Made by a program: the position numbers and the translations under genes. Below are positions 1 through 9,172 of a DNA stretch of 19,507 bases, piece by piece. Numbering within the stretch: position 1 is the stretch's first letter; each line of letters begins with the position of its first letter. The notes below the pieces were generated by a model, which was not told the DNA's origin, made no database searches, and saw nothing but the letters and a program-made list of their open reading frames with translations. The stretch is taken from NCBI GenBank assembly GCA_900088475.1, contig FLMG01003251.1, positions 23,708-43,214 of the forward strand, written 5' to 3'. The stretch comes from Hyphochytrium catenoides (Eukaryota; Sar; Hyphochytriomycetes; Hyphochytriales; Hyphochytriaceae).

Positions 1-319
1 TCTCTCTCTCTCTCGCTTTCTCTCTCTCTCTTTTCTTGGAATCCTTGTACTGTACCCGTCCCTGTCAGCGGTGGCGCGCCGTTGACTCCTCAGCTCTCCT
101 GGGTCCCTCCTCTCCCTTGATCATGGCCTTCAACCTCCTTCACCTCCCCGTCTGCAGTAGACATACAACCTCATCTCGTCGCTGACTCAAGGATCTTTCT
201 CTTGGTCACTTTCTCGCTGTTTCTCTCTGTCGGTCAGTCGGTCTCTCTCTCTCTTGCTCTCTCTCTTTCTCTCGCTCTCTCTCTCTCTTTCTCGCTCTCT
301 CGCTCTCTCGCTCTCTCGC

Positions 320-352
<33 letters not shown>

Positions 353-726
353 TTTTTTTCTGGCAGCCACCATAGGATGTTAGCCACTGATGCGGATGAA
401 GATGGCTAGTTGGCACGCCTGTGACATCTCTCCTCCTCTTAACGGTCCCTCTCCGTCCTCTGATCGCTCTTGTCGCTTCACTCGCTGGGTCTGTCTCCTT
501 CTCTGTCAGGATCATAAGTAGCTCCATGGGCCGCTGAGAGAAGAGCCCGTAAGAGAGACATGAAAGCAATTAAAATCAGGTCCGGTCGCCTCCTATCCGT
601 ATTGAGGATACTCTGTCTCCAGTGGAGTCTCTTACTGACCTTCTTTTGGTCCCCTCCTCTGTCTTGCTTTCATTCTCTTGGTCTCTCTCTCTCTCTCTCT
701 CTTTTCTGGCCGCACGGGCTACTCAG
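1..726. repeat. CT-rich microsatellite region
   Basis: The plus strand is dominated by imperfect CT repeats: about 1-34, a long TCTCTCGCTC-type tract at about 236-352, and a pure (CT)n run at about 681-702. Open frames here read only as Ser/Leu or Arg/Glu repeats and are shadows of the repeat. Two polypyrimidine-AG ends, near 367 and 725-726, could be 3' splice sites of a plus-strand gene, so part of the tract may lie in introns or the 5' region of the PH-domain gene downstream. I could not define exons before 727. Confidence 0.7.
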
Positions 727-781
727 GGTTCTTCTCGGCAATGATGAGGTGCTGCACTTTCTGTGCGAGAAGGGGACAACG
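727..781 (+). CDS. Possible upstream coding exon of the PH-domain gene
   Basis: A short open segment follows a CT-rich tract ending in ACTCAG and ends at a good donor, G|GTAAGG, at 782. It reads VLLGNDEVLHFLCEKGTT in the frame whose first codon is split across the preceding junction. The exon ends in phase 0, which matches an acceptor AG at 1257-1258 before the large downstream exon, giving ...CEKGTT|PRELISE.... This is a phase-and-consensus inference with no family support. Another protein-like segment between them (about 1067-1117, KYGNKKGNPALRYL) could be a further exon. Confidence 0.3.
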
Positions 782-1148
782 GTAAGGCCTTAGCAGAGAG
801 TTAGCGGGATGAAAGGAGACAGAGACACGAACAACCACACCAGGATCAACAGGCAGAAGCAGAGAGAGAGACAGAGAGAGAAGAGAGCCAGTGGAAGAGA
901 GAGAAGGGGGAGGGGGCGGAGAAGGAGGTAGAGAAGGGAGGAACGAAGTCTAACTCCTGCTATTAATAGGGCGAAGATCTCATGGCGGCGATGCAGGAGA
1001 GAATCAGAAGGGACAACGGGCGCTGCGTTCTCTCTTTCTCGCATTTTATCCCTCGGTTAAAGAGAAGTATGGGAACAAGAAAGGCAACCCTGCCCTCCGC
1101 TATCTAGTGGCTAAGCTTCTCTCTCTATGCAGTTGTCCGCTCCAAGTC

Positions 1149-1258
1149 TTCTCTCTCTTTCTCTCTCTCTCTCTCTTTTGTCTCTCCGTCTCTCTCCCTC
1201 TTTCCCCTCTTCTTCTTCCTCTTCTTGCCACTGACCACCTTATCTTCCAGCCCTGAAG
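1149..1258 (+). other. Polypyrimidine tract and 3' splice site region
   Basis: A run of CT and CTT repeats leads into two candidate acceptors, CTTCCAG at 1244-1250 and CTGAAG at 1253-1258, immediately before the open frame of the PH-domain gene. Both AGs keep the downstream frame open but need different phases from the preceding exon. The first AG has the better pyrimidine context; the second matches the phase of the candidate exon ending at 781. Confidence 0.5.
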
Positions 1259-2881
1259 CCGAGGGAACTCATTAGCGAGTGCTTAGAGGAAGGAGATATC
1301 CTATGCGTGGATTCTCCTGAGTTGCCAGCAGCCCGTCATACGCTGTTTAGGGTCAAGAGGCAGAGATCATCCAGGTGTTCAGGAAGATTAGATGGAGAAG
1401 TATGGGAAGGGCAAGAGAAAGAACAAGAGGAAGACAACCAGGAAGATGAACAAGAAGGTGGTGACTCTAACTCAGAAGCACCGAAGGTGAACCCTTACAG
1501 GGCCATTCTGCGGGAGCCACACTGCTGGTGCTGTGAGGACAGTAGGCAGCCCGGCTCTTCTGCCTTCTCTAGGAGTCACTCTTCTACAGAGGGAAAGAGC
1601 GACACTGTGGCCTACGGTGCTATTCAGCTGGTCGATTCTCTTTTCTCCTATCAGCAGGAGCTTCGACAGCTCTTCTTTCTCGCCAAGAAGCTGACGAAGT
1701 CTCAAGGAACTTCTCCTGAAGAGTTCCTCTCGAGGATCAGCACCGCGGTAGAGAGCCTGCAGATCCCATTGGTTCCAATAGGAAGACCCCTAGGCGCCCC
1801 AGAGATACAGGGCCCGCTGTCCTGCGTGATAGACATCCAGAAAGGAAAGAAGAAGAAAGAGTATGGGAAGGTCTACGCAGCAGTATTTAAGGGCAAACTC
1901 ATCCTCTTCAAAGATAAGAAGGATTGTGATCAGCATTTTAGGGATCTGAAGCGCGCTCTTCGACGGAAAGAGCGGCCAGAGCCACCGAAAGGTCTGCTTT
2001 CTTTGTCTCTCGAGGGTCTGCGGAGCGCCATAGAAAGTGGGAACGGACGTTGTCTTTGTCTCAATTTCTCTGATGGGGACGGCATGCCAAGACTTGTGAA
2101 GCTACAGGCTGACGAAGTCGAAGCGTGCAGGAAGTGGGCCAGCTGCATTGCATATTCTGCGCAATCGAAGCTCCACGAAGCAAAGCAACTCGTTCGCGAA
2201 AGGCCTGACGATCTTCTTCGAGTTCTCTCCTCTCCCCTTGTCCTCCCCCTGTCGTGGGTCCGTGAACAGGCGGAGACCTCTGATACTCAAGCCAGACAAA
2301 GGCGTTCGCAGTCAATAACCATAGCACAAGCCATGAAAGACCTCCAGAGAGATTCGTTGAACATAAATGGATTGGAGTTTCATGGCGCCAGTGATATGCA
2401 GAACATCCTGGCTGGGTTATGCTCTAGGCTGGTCAAGGCAGCAGCAGACTGCAGGTTTGAAGGTTTCAAGGAGAGCGATGCCTTGCGCTTTGCTGGCAGA
2501 GTGCTAATGAGTAGCTCTAGGACCTCCGGAGGAGGGGATATCCTCGATGCCATCTACACCATAGTACCAGACAGAGAGCTATTGATCTGCATGGAGCCAG
2601 ACAAGACAGAGACAACGAGGATTATCATTGGCCATGATGAGAGCCAGCCCGTGGTGCAGATAGAGATCACAATGCACTTCAAGTTGGTGCAGCTGCAGCT
2701 AGCAGGACTGGAGGCAGAACCGACGATGGAGGAGGCCGTGGTGGGACGTCTGATGGGAAAATGCTCGCGGCAGTTGTCCTACAAGTTCAACCCGAGGACG
2801 GAGCCTCAAGGCTACATCGAGATCTCCTCTTCATCCTCGTCCTTCTCGTCCTCTCCCTTTCATGTTGCTTCCGCCAGCTAA
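1259..2881 (+). CDS. PH-like domain protein, large 3' exon (5' incomplete)
   Basis: This open frame runs to a TAA at 2879-2881 and codes about 540 residues. It has no convincing ATG at its start: the frame stays open upstream to a polypyrimidine-AG acceptor, so earlier exons are expected. An acidic low-complexity stretch (about residues 40-65) comes first, then a helical segment, then a PH-like domain at about residues 180-300, with alternating basic strands (VYAAVFKGKLILFKDKKDC), a SLEGL strand and a C-terminal helix carrying the typical Trp (ACRKWASCI). The rest (about 350-520) is a second, unassigned globular region containing SSSRTSGGGD followed by alternating strands, and the protein ends in a Ser-rich tail. 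A role in membrane or phosphoinositide binding would be an inference from the PH fold only. I do not recognise the family. Confidence 0.72.
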   Translation, partial: PRELISECLEEGDILCVDSPELPAARHTLFRVKRQRSSRCSGRLDGEVWEGQEKEQEEDNQEDEQEGGDSNSEAPKVNPYRAILREPHCWCCEDSRQPGSSAFSRSHSSTEGKSDTVAYGAIQLVDSLFSYQQELRQLFFLAKKLTKSQGTSPEEFLSRISTAVESLQIPLVPIGRPLGAPEIQGPLSCVIDIQKGKKKKEYGKVYAAVFKGKLILFKDKKDCDQHFRDLKRALRRKERPEPPKGLLSLSLEGLRSAIESGNGRCLCLNFSDGDGMPRLVKLQADEVEACRKWASCIAYSAQSKLHEAKQLVRERPDDLLRVLSSPLVLPLSWVREQAETSDTQARQRRSQSITIAQAMKDLQRDSLNINGLEFHGASDMQNILAGLCSRLVKAAADCRFEGFKESDALRFAGRVLMSSSRTSGGGDILDAIYTIVPDRELLICMEPDKTETTRIIIGHDESQPVVQIEITMHFKLVQLQLAGLEAEPTMEEAVVGRLMGKCSRQLSYKFNPRTEPQGYIEISSSSSSFSSSPFHVASAS

Positions 2882-3439
2882 CTGAAGCTATCTGCTCTTC
2901 CCTTCTTGTCATCAACCGGATTGCATCACACATAGATGCTGCCCGCCTGTATATACAGCACATGCTCAGTACTGCCGACTGCCACTGAAGTCATGTCAAT
3001 CTCTAGCACTCTCTGTGGTACCGTCCTGCTTTGCCGGCTGAGCCTAGTGATAGAACCTTCAGCATCGAATCAACCGCATGGGCTACCAACAAACAAACGC
3101 CAATGGTTAGTATTATGGCTTAGTCTACTGGGAGCTAGAGCAGACCGAGAGCGGAGCACAATAAAGTTTGCTTTGCAGTGTACAGAGGCCGTAAGACATC
3201 GCTCTAGTCTAGTCCAGGGAGCGTAAGATACTTATGAGAAGGAGACCCTGAAGGATATTAGAGAGCGCGGAATGGAAAACCATTGACTAATAACACAGGG
3301 TTTTCTCCACTTCACATCGAGAGAGCAAGGTAGAATGTGAAAACTGGCAAACCCTGAGTGGGAATGTAACAAAGTCCCAAGAGAGAGGAGAGAAGGATTA
3401 GTAAGAGAGAAGAAAAGACTGTCAGGACGAAACGCTTGC
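2882..3439. other. Convergent intergenic region
   Basis: This stretch separates the stop of the PH-domain gene from the stop of the minus-strand CREST gene. It contains short open frames without family features and the AATAAA at 3160-3165. I see no further gene and read it as two 3' UTRs. Confidence 0.5.
3160..3165 (+). terminator. Candidate poly(A) signal (AATAAA)
   Basis: AATAAA lies 278 nt past the stop of the PH-domain gene, in the gap before the convergent CREST gene. Its position suits a cleavage signal, but a single hexamer can occur by chance. Confidence 0.4.
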
Positions 3440-4138
3440 TCAGATCTCCAGCCGGTCACAGAGCGTGACGAAGAGTGAGATGCCGCAGAACACGTGCCAC
3501 ATAGTATGTGAGCGACAGAGCTGATGACGGTCCATCACAAAGCAGAGGCCAGCTATCACTAGAGCTCCCATCGCGAGCCAGAGTTCCCGGTGAACTAAGA
3601 CGTACATGGCTACCGGAGAGATGATCCCAAAGAGAAGGGGCGTAAGGATGTCAGCAAACTTGTATAGGCCAATATAAAGAGCTAGGATCATTCCCAGGAC
3701 GCTGACGTGCAGGTTCCAGTCCTCCCAGTGCTCCCCAAACACGCTTGCCATCGTGTTTAGGACACAGAGGCAATACGTTGATAGTGCAAAGCCACAATCG
3801 ATGACAGAGAGCCCTTCCCAATTCATCGTGTGATAGATGGCGGATACCATCGCCGTGACTCCTGACATATAAATAGCGAGTTCTACCGTCGGGCTGAGCT
3901 CTGCGTGAGGGAAGAGAACCATCAGAAGTAGCGGCAAGGCTAGCGCTGGAGAGGATATTGTACACCAGAACTCTGCTATGCGCTCGTGATAGAGGTATTT
4001 CTCTTCGCAAGTGACAATAGCTGCAGGCCGACAGAAGTCTTCAACCACTGCCCTAACAAAGTATAGCGCTGACGCCACTTTCTTCTCCGCTCCATAATGA
4101 GAGACCAGCTCAGCAAATTGATGGGACACTGAGTTCAT
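3440..4138 (-). CDS. Alkaline-ceramidase-like seven-helix membrane hydrolase (CREST superfamily)
   Basis: A single-exon frame of 232 residues from ATG to TGA. It is mostly hydrophobic, with about seven membrane segments. The CREST metal and catalytic signature is complete: S99-x3-H103 in SAIYHTMNW, D114 eleven residues later in VIDCGF, and H211-x3-H215 in SHTMWHVFCG. This spacing is that of alkaline ceramidases, which use three His, a Ser and an Asp around zinc to hydrolyse ceramide in ER or Golgi membranes. The segment RIAEFWCTISS (54-63) matches the IAEFWNT motif of that family. The N-terminal calcium motif DWCExN is only partly kept (D34-F-C-R-P), so calcium binding and exact substrate are uncertain. 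PAQR, Per1 and TMEM8 relatives share the metal signature but not the IAEFW motif. The gene is convergent with the PH-domain gene. Confidence 0.8.
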   Translation of the reverse strand: MNSVSHQFAELVSHYGAEKKVASALYFVRAVVEDFCRPAAIVTCEEKYLYHERIAEFWCTISSPALALPLLLMVLFPHAELSPTVELAIYMSGVTAMVSAIYHTMNWEGLSVIDCGFALSTYCLCVLNTMASVFGEHWEDWNLHVSVLGMILALYIGLYKFADILTPLLFGIISPVAMYVLVHRELWLAMGALVIAGLCFVMDRHQLCRSHTMWHVFCGISLFVTLCDRLEI

Positions 4139-4596
4139 GATTTCTTGTAGGTGATCAGAGCTATCCAGGTGGCGCTAGCAGGCTCTAGAGCTTGGCCGAA
4201 TCGTGAGGTTTGGCGCCAACCCCAACTTAGGCGAAGAGTCCCACTCAGTTCTACCAGAGGCTGGTCTAAATAGCCTGCGATGGGCTCATCTAAAGAATGA
4301 GGTCTTCTCTTTCCAAGCCACCTAGGCGCTAGGGAAATTGCTATCGTTTTAGGTCCTTATACTAGCCAGGACCGCATCCAGAAGGTTTCCTGCTGCCCAG
4401 CACCCTGCCTCAAGCTTCCTTCGCACCCTGATATCAATGTCTGCAGAGCAGGAGCCCACGGATGTCCAGCGAAACTAGCGATGCCGCTGGAGCTTGGAAA
4501 GTGTGAGGACTGATGGCGAGCGAACGCGAGCAGGAAGCGAAGGGGAAAGAGAGAGACGGATGCAGGAGCAAGCCGGAGAGAGAGAGAGACAAAGAG

Positions 4597-4644
<48 letters not shown>

Positions 4645-5272
4645 TTTATGAATCACATCATCAGCGCCAGGTGTGCTGTTGAGTGGCCAGGGGCATGATT
4701 TACGATGCGTATACCCATATCTATGATTTTGACTGTAATCGTTCATGTTATCCCAAACAAGCACGATTCATCAAGAGATTCGTCTCCAGTGTTTTCCACT
4801 GGTAAAAGTGAGGCCTCTGTTTCCCCCTCTCCACATTCTGTGTTTCTCTTCGAGTATTCAGCATAACAGCTGTCTGAACAGCCCTTATCATGGCTTTCGA
4901 GAGGAACTATCAAGAACCCATGGATCTGAGTTTTGGACGGATCAGTCGGGCAGAGCCGCTCCAGCCGCGAAACGGACAGCGACATCGCCATCGGCCCCAC
5001 AGTCACGGACAGGCCGAGCCGGCACTTGTACGGTTGCGGATGATGGGCGAGAGTAGTCTGACAGGGGAGGGGCTCTTAGGGCCGAAGGTGTAAGTGGTTT
5101 AGCAGATAGCAGACATAGCTCTTGGATGTAGAAGCATGGCAGGCGCCAAGAATAGCAGCAGCAGCCACCACCAACCGGAAATGTCTAAAGATGGCGGCAG
5201 CCCAGCACACCATCACTGCCTTGCTTTTGCCATCGAAGGGCAGTTACCTATTGTTCAGTTATATTACTGAGC
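4139..5272. other. Region without a confident gene
   Basis: This 1.1-kb stretch lies between the start of the CREST gene and the stop of the CysRS gene, so it should hold the CREST promoter and the CysRS 3' UTR. It contains the long (AG)n tract at 4576-4641 and several short open frames, for example at 4890-5093 on the plus strand and 4743-5006 on the minus strand. None shows a recognisable domain, and most near 4500-4700 are repeat-derived. Confidence 0.5.
4576..4641. repeat. (AG)n microsatellite
   Basis: GA-rich repeat with an uninterrupted (AG)20 run from 4601 to 4640, followed by ACTTTTT. It is intergenic and does not belong to any gene I can support. Reading it as protein gives only Arg-Glu repeats. 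Confidence 0.95.
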
Positions 5273-8200
5273 CTAGGACTGATATTTCGCATGGAGTTTG
5301 GCCTGCTTCTCTTGCTCCTTCTTCAATTTCTTCAGTTGAGCCTTGCTGATGGGCTCTCCCGAAGCGTCGTGGGTAGGCATGCCTTCGTCATCAAATTTTG
5401 AGTACTTGTCTGTCTGAAGGCGGAACATCTCTTGAGGAGAGACTTTGGCTTTCTCCGCTTCCTCGGCCGCTTTTCTTTCTTTCTCAAGCTCTCTTTCGCG
5501 CTTGAGTTGTTCTTTGCGGGCCTTTTCTTCTAGCTTCTGTTCCCTCTCTAGCATCAATACTTTGGGGTCCTCAAGCTTCCAAACACTGCCGCTATCGCCC
5601 TTGTCCTCCAGCCGTACGCCAACCTTGATTAGCTCATCGTCTCGAACAGAATCGCATAGCTTTAGTAACGCAGATACATCCCCTATTCCAATGAATGACA
5701 AACGAGAAGATTAGCGCCTTAAGTCTTGCTATGTAAAGACCAGACCAGGAAAGACACTCTTACCTTCACGCGCTGCTGCACGGACGCCTTCCCTGAAGTT
5801 CGCCCAAATATCCAGCACTGGAGCCAAGATCTCTTCCTTACTTCCACTGTTGAACCGCAGAAGAGTGTAAGCAATATGGTCAGTGACAATTGAAGGGATG
5901 CTCAAGACAAAGAGCCGTTTCGTCAGTGACCCTAGACAGAATGGGGGAGAAAAGAAAAGGGCATGGAGACGCTCTACAAAGCAGGCGCAGCTAGCAAAAA
6001 GTGGATTCGAGCTGGCACTATAATCACCAGGACCACTACCTGCTGGCTCCCTCGCCTTCGTCTAAAGGAAAGCCAATGTCGATGCCCTTGGGAACCATGC
6101 CAAAGCACTTGAACATCTCAGTCACATATTGGGCAATGGACCGAACGACAGAAGGCACCGTCACGCTCTCATTTGCCAAATAGCTGGAAAATGCAATGGC
6201 AATAATTAGCCCAATCGCTTAAAACCTATTGCCGATTGTCCATTTGGTGTCAGCCATACCGGTTGCACTTCCTTACGAGCTCCAGAAGCTCAGCAATCGC
6301 TGTAGGGGTGTCAAAGTCATCGCACAGTGCGTCGCGGACTTTCTGTTTGGCCTCGGCAAGTTCTCTGACAAGCTCCAGATCCACAGCTCGCATTTTTTCC
6401 GGCGCGTCAGTGGGTAAGTCTCGCAGTCTGTAAACAATGACTCAGCGTTAGCACTCTCCGTCATAACATGAGGGGCCATGGGCACGCCAGCAGAAGCCGA
6501 GTAAGAGGCTGAGGACCAATGAAGATAGTTATCGAAGACGTGAGCTCAAGGACGAGGTGGAAGATACTGGGGAAGTCCCACAAAGTCACTACTCTTCAGA
6601 ACAAAGAAGAGCTCCGCACTGACATTGCTTTGACGTTAGAGAAGAACTCCGAGAAGAGTCTAAGGGTGCTTATCGCGCGGTCCATAGTGTTCTGGCTATA
6701 GTCCATAGGGGCGCTGTATTTGTGAAGAAGAAAAAGAAATCGGATCTGCCTGGCGGTATTGAGCTCGAGAGCCTCTTTGATTGTCAGGAAATTCTTCAGC
6801 GACTTGCTCATCTTCAGTCCCTCAATATTCAAATGCCCAGTGTGCAAGAAGTAGTTGACCCATTGAGGAAAGTTGTAGTGTGCCTGGGAAAGCGATGGAA
6901 CAGAGAAATCGTTGGTTGTCTAAGAATTATGTGTGGTGGATCGGAGAGGTGAGTGATACATGTCGCCTCGGATTACGAAGAGAAAGACAGAGAGAGAGAG
7001 AGATATGGATAGAAAAGATTGAGTATTAGGCAGTTCACGGGTCTCGACTTCTCTTGGGCAATGGTGAGGTGGACGAAAGAGTTGCCATACAGAAGTCACA
7101 CGCAGAGTGGGGGCCCACGAGAACTACAAGCTGCTTCGATACTATGGCCATGAAGAAGACAGATATTTGCAGGAAGAAGGAGTTGTAAGCCAAGAAAGCT
7201 CCAATGAGCCTCTCCTTCTGGCATGTAGCTGAGGAGCAGCTGGAGCCAACCGAGAAGGATAATCCACGTAGGCCTAGGAGTTTCGCAAGTGTCTCCTGCT
7301 TACCTCTGTCTGAGCTATTTCGTTATCATGGTGGGGGAAGCGCAGGTCAATGCCTCCGGTATGGATGTCTATCTTTCCACTCTCAAACTGTTGCAGAGCG
7401 GCACTGGTAGCAGCAGAATGTAAAGTGAAGAGATCAGAAAAGTCACCGAGAGACAGAAGGAGAGTAAGTCTTCTCACGTTTGAGAGGTCCTATGCCACGA
7501 CTGCCCATACCTTGCCATCACTGAGCACTCAATGTGCCAACCAGGGCGTCCTGGGCCCCATGGAGATTCCCAGTAGGGCTCCCCAGGCTTCGAGGCCTTC
7601 CATACGGCGAAGTCACTTGGGTTTCTCTTGTCAGCCTAGACAAGGAATGAACACATAATATTCGTAAAGACTGTACCAATGCATATTGTCTGTCTCATAA
7701 CTCACCTGCCCTGCACTGGCAGCAAGACTTCCCTCTCCCTCTGCTAGCAGCTCAGCGGAGCCTACATTCTCTGGAACTAGCTTCCCATAAGGGTGACCTG
7801 CCTTCTGGAACTGGCCGACGTCAAAGTACACCGACCCATTGCTCTCATATGCATAGCCATTGTCTATGATCTTCTGTACGTATTCGCAAACCTCGGGTAC
7901 ATATTCGCTCACCTGTTAATGAAGCAACAAGGCGTGAGAACATGCAGGAAGGACCAGAAAGGTAAGAGTTGCATCACCAACGAAGTAGAGGCACCTCATG
8001 AAAGAGGGAAAACTTATGGATAGATGAAACCCTTATTGAGACTTAGAAGACATGCATAATAATAGGAGAAGGGAATCTCTCCGCATAGGGGAGTGCGCAC
8101 CCTGGTCAGAATATCTGGCTTGCTGATACCCAGACGCTTCATGTCCTCAAAATAGTCGTTCTCAAAAAAGCTCGATAGAGCCAGCGTCCTCGCCATGTTC

Positions 8201-9172
8201 TCCTCCACCGGCTGTTTGTGGGCCCAGTCCATCACAACTGGCAGGGAGATGGAGTTTGATTGAGATTCCGGCCGTGTAGCCTCACGAGCTGGAAATCTAT
8301 GGAGCTTACCCTTTTGTGAATCCGCCTTATTCTTAGGGAGCTCCTGTCCTGGATGTGCTTTTGTCCATCCATTCTCCATGGAACGAATGATAATCTTATC
8401 ATCGATGTCGGTGATGTTCATGCAGAGGATGACATCGTAACGGAAGTAGTCTTCCAAAAGCCTCCGCATCACATCAAACCACAGATACGTCCTGAAGGAT
8501 GAGAACACTGTGAGTAAGGCTAACAGGTCAGGCCCACCGTAACCTAATTCAGGCCACAACAGTTGAAAGGAGATAAAGGCGGTCCTCTTGCAGACTACAG
8601 GTGCACTAACCTAGCATGGCCCAGATGAGACTTGTCATAGACTGTGGGCCCGCACATATACCATAGCACTCGCTTTCCGTTCATAGGAATAAACGGGACC
8701 TTGCAAACCACGATAAGCGCAACATCCCTCATTGCCATTTTGACCTTGAAGGACGGAGGCTCACCTTTGTTCGTGTTAAGCTATTGTAGACGCGCAGGGG
8801 ATAGTATGCACTCCAGAAGTCTATGAGGGAGGGGATTCTTGGCGGCGGATACCATGTTGGTTGTTTCCGAACCTGTTTTGCCAGGGGATCCGGCTTTTGA
8901 TTGTCGGCAGACTTGACCTCTGTCTCGGACTTTTTTGCAGCGCCGGAGTATTCTTGGCCGGTTTCTGCTTTGTACTAAGAAGAGCGAGCATAAGGCTTCT
9001 GAAGCAAGGAACGCCCAACCGTTGTCTGGCTTACCTTGGCCTTCAAGTCTAGCAATTGTGAGATCAGCGGCTGCAACGCCTCCTTGCTGACTTTTTGTGC
9101 CTTTTTAGCCTTTATTTCCTCGCCAAGCGAATAGATGCTCTGCCAGAGCTCATCTGCTGCGGACGTCGCCAT
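5273..9172 (-). CDS. CARS1: Cysteinyl-tRNA synthetase, cytosolic type, with N-terminal WHEP domain (13 exons)
   Basis: Joined exons on the minus strand, in transcription order: 9172-9035, 8974-8765, 8699-8611, 8491-8310, 8237-8101, 7912-7706, 7635-7511, 7403-7304, 6883-6624, 6427-6260, 6183-6040, 5846-5764, 5682-5273. They total 2253 nt (750 aa plus stop), close to the roughly 750 aa of animal cytosolic CysRS. All introns are GT..AG and phases agree. The enzyme attaches cysteine to tRNA-Cys. Class I motifs are complete: HLGH at 141-144 and KMSKS at 420-424. Zinc ligands are C132 (YMCGPTVYD), C358 (WHIECS), H387 and E391 (PHHDNE). Residues 8-54 form a WHEP-type helical hairpin whose last helix crosses the first splice junction ([16 protein letters not shown]). 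The C-terminus is the charged helix and [11 protein letters not shown] tail of eukaryotic CysRS. The 6624 donor (AT|GTCAGT) is weak but restores NVKAILRD, as in homologues. The symbol is by analogy with human. Confidence 0.93.
6979..7003. repeat. (GA)n tract inside a CysRS intron
   Basis: A short GA repeat lies in the longest CysRS intron (6884-7303). In the direction of transcription it reads as CT, about 100-120 nt before the acceptor at 6884-6885, so it may add to the pyrimidine content of the intron, although it is too far away to be the tract itself. Confidence 0.6.

Noticed and set aside
187-569. Two overlapping minus-strand ORFs rich in Arg, Glu and Ser
   Set aside because: They are translations of the CT/GA microsatellite, with no other sequence features.
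1472-2327. Several minus-strand ORFs opposite the PH-domain exon
   Set aside because: Shadow frames of a long coding exon; they lack any family feature.
4494-4764. ORFs on both strands around the (AG)n tract, including a Ser-Leu repeat that could look like a membrane segment
   Set aside because: The composition comes entirely from the dinucleotide repeat; no start context or conserved domain.
5445-5714. Plus-strand Ser/Phe-rich ORF
   Set aside because: It is the complement of the charged Glu/Lys helix of the CysRS C-terminus.
5847-5935. Reading the open frame [20 protein letters not shown] as part of a CysRS exon
   Set aside because: The upstream acceptor is out of phase with the preceding exon. 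The acceptor at 5847-5848 restores phase and gives the expected spacing to [12 protein letters not shown].
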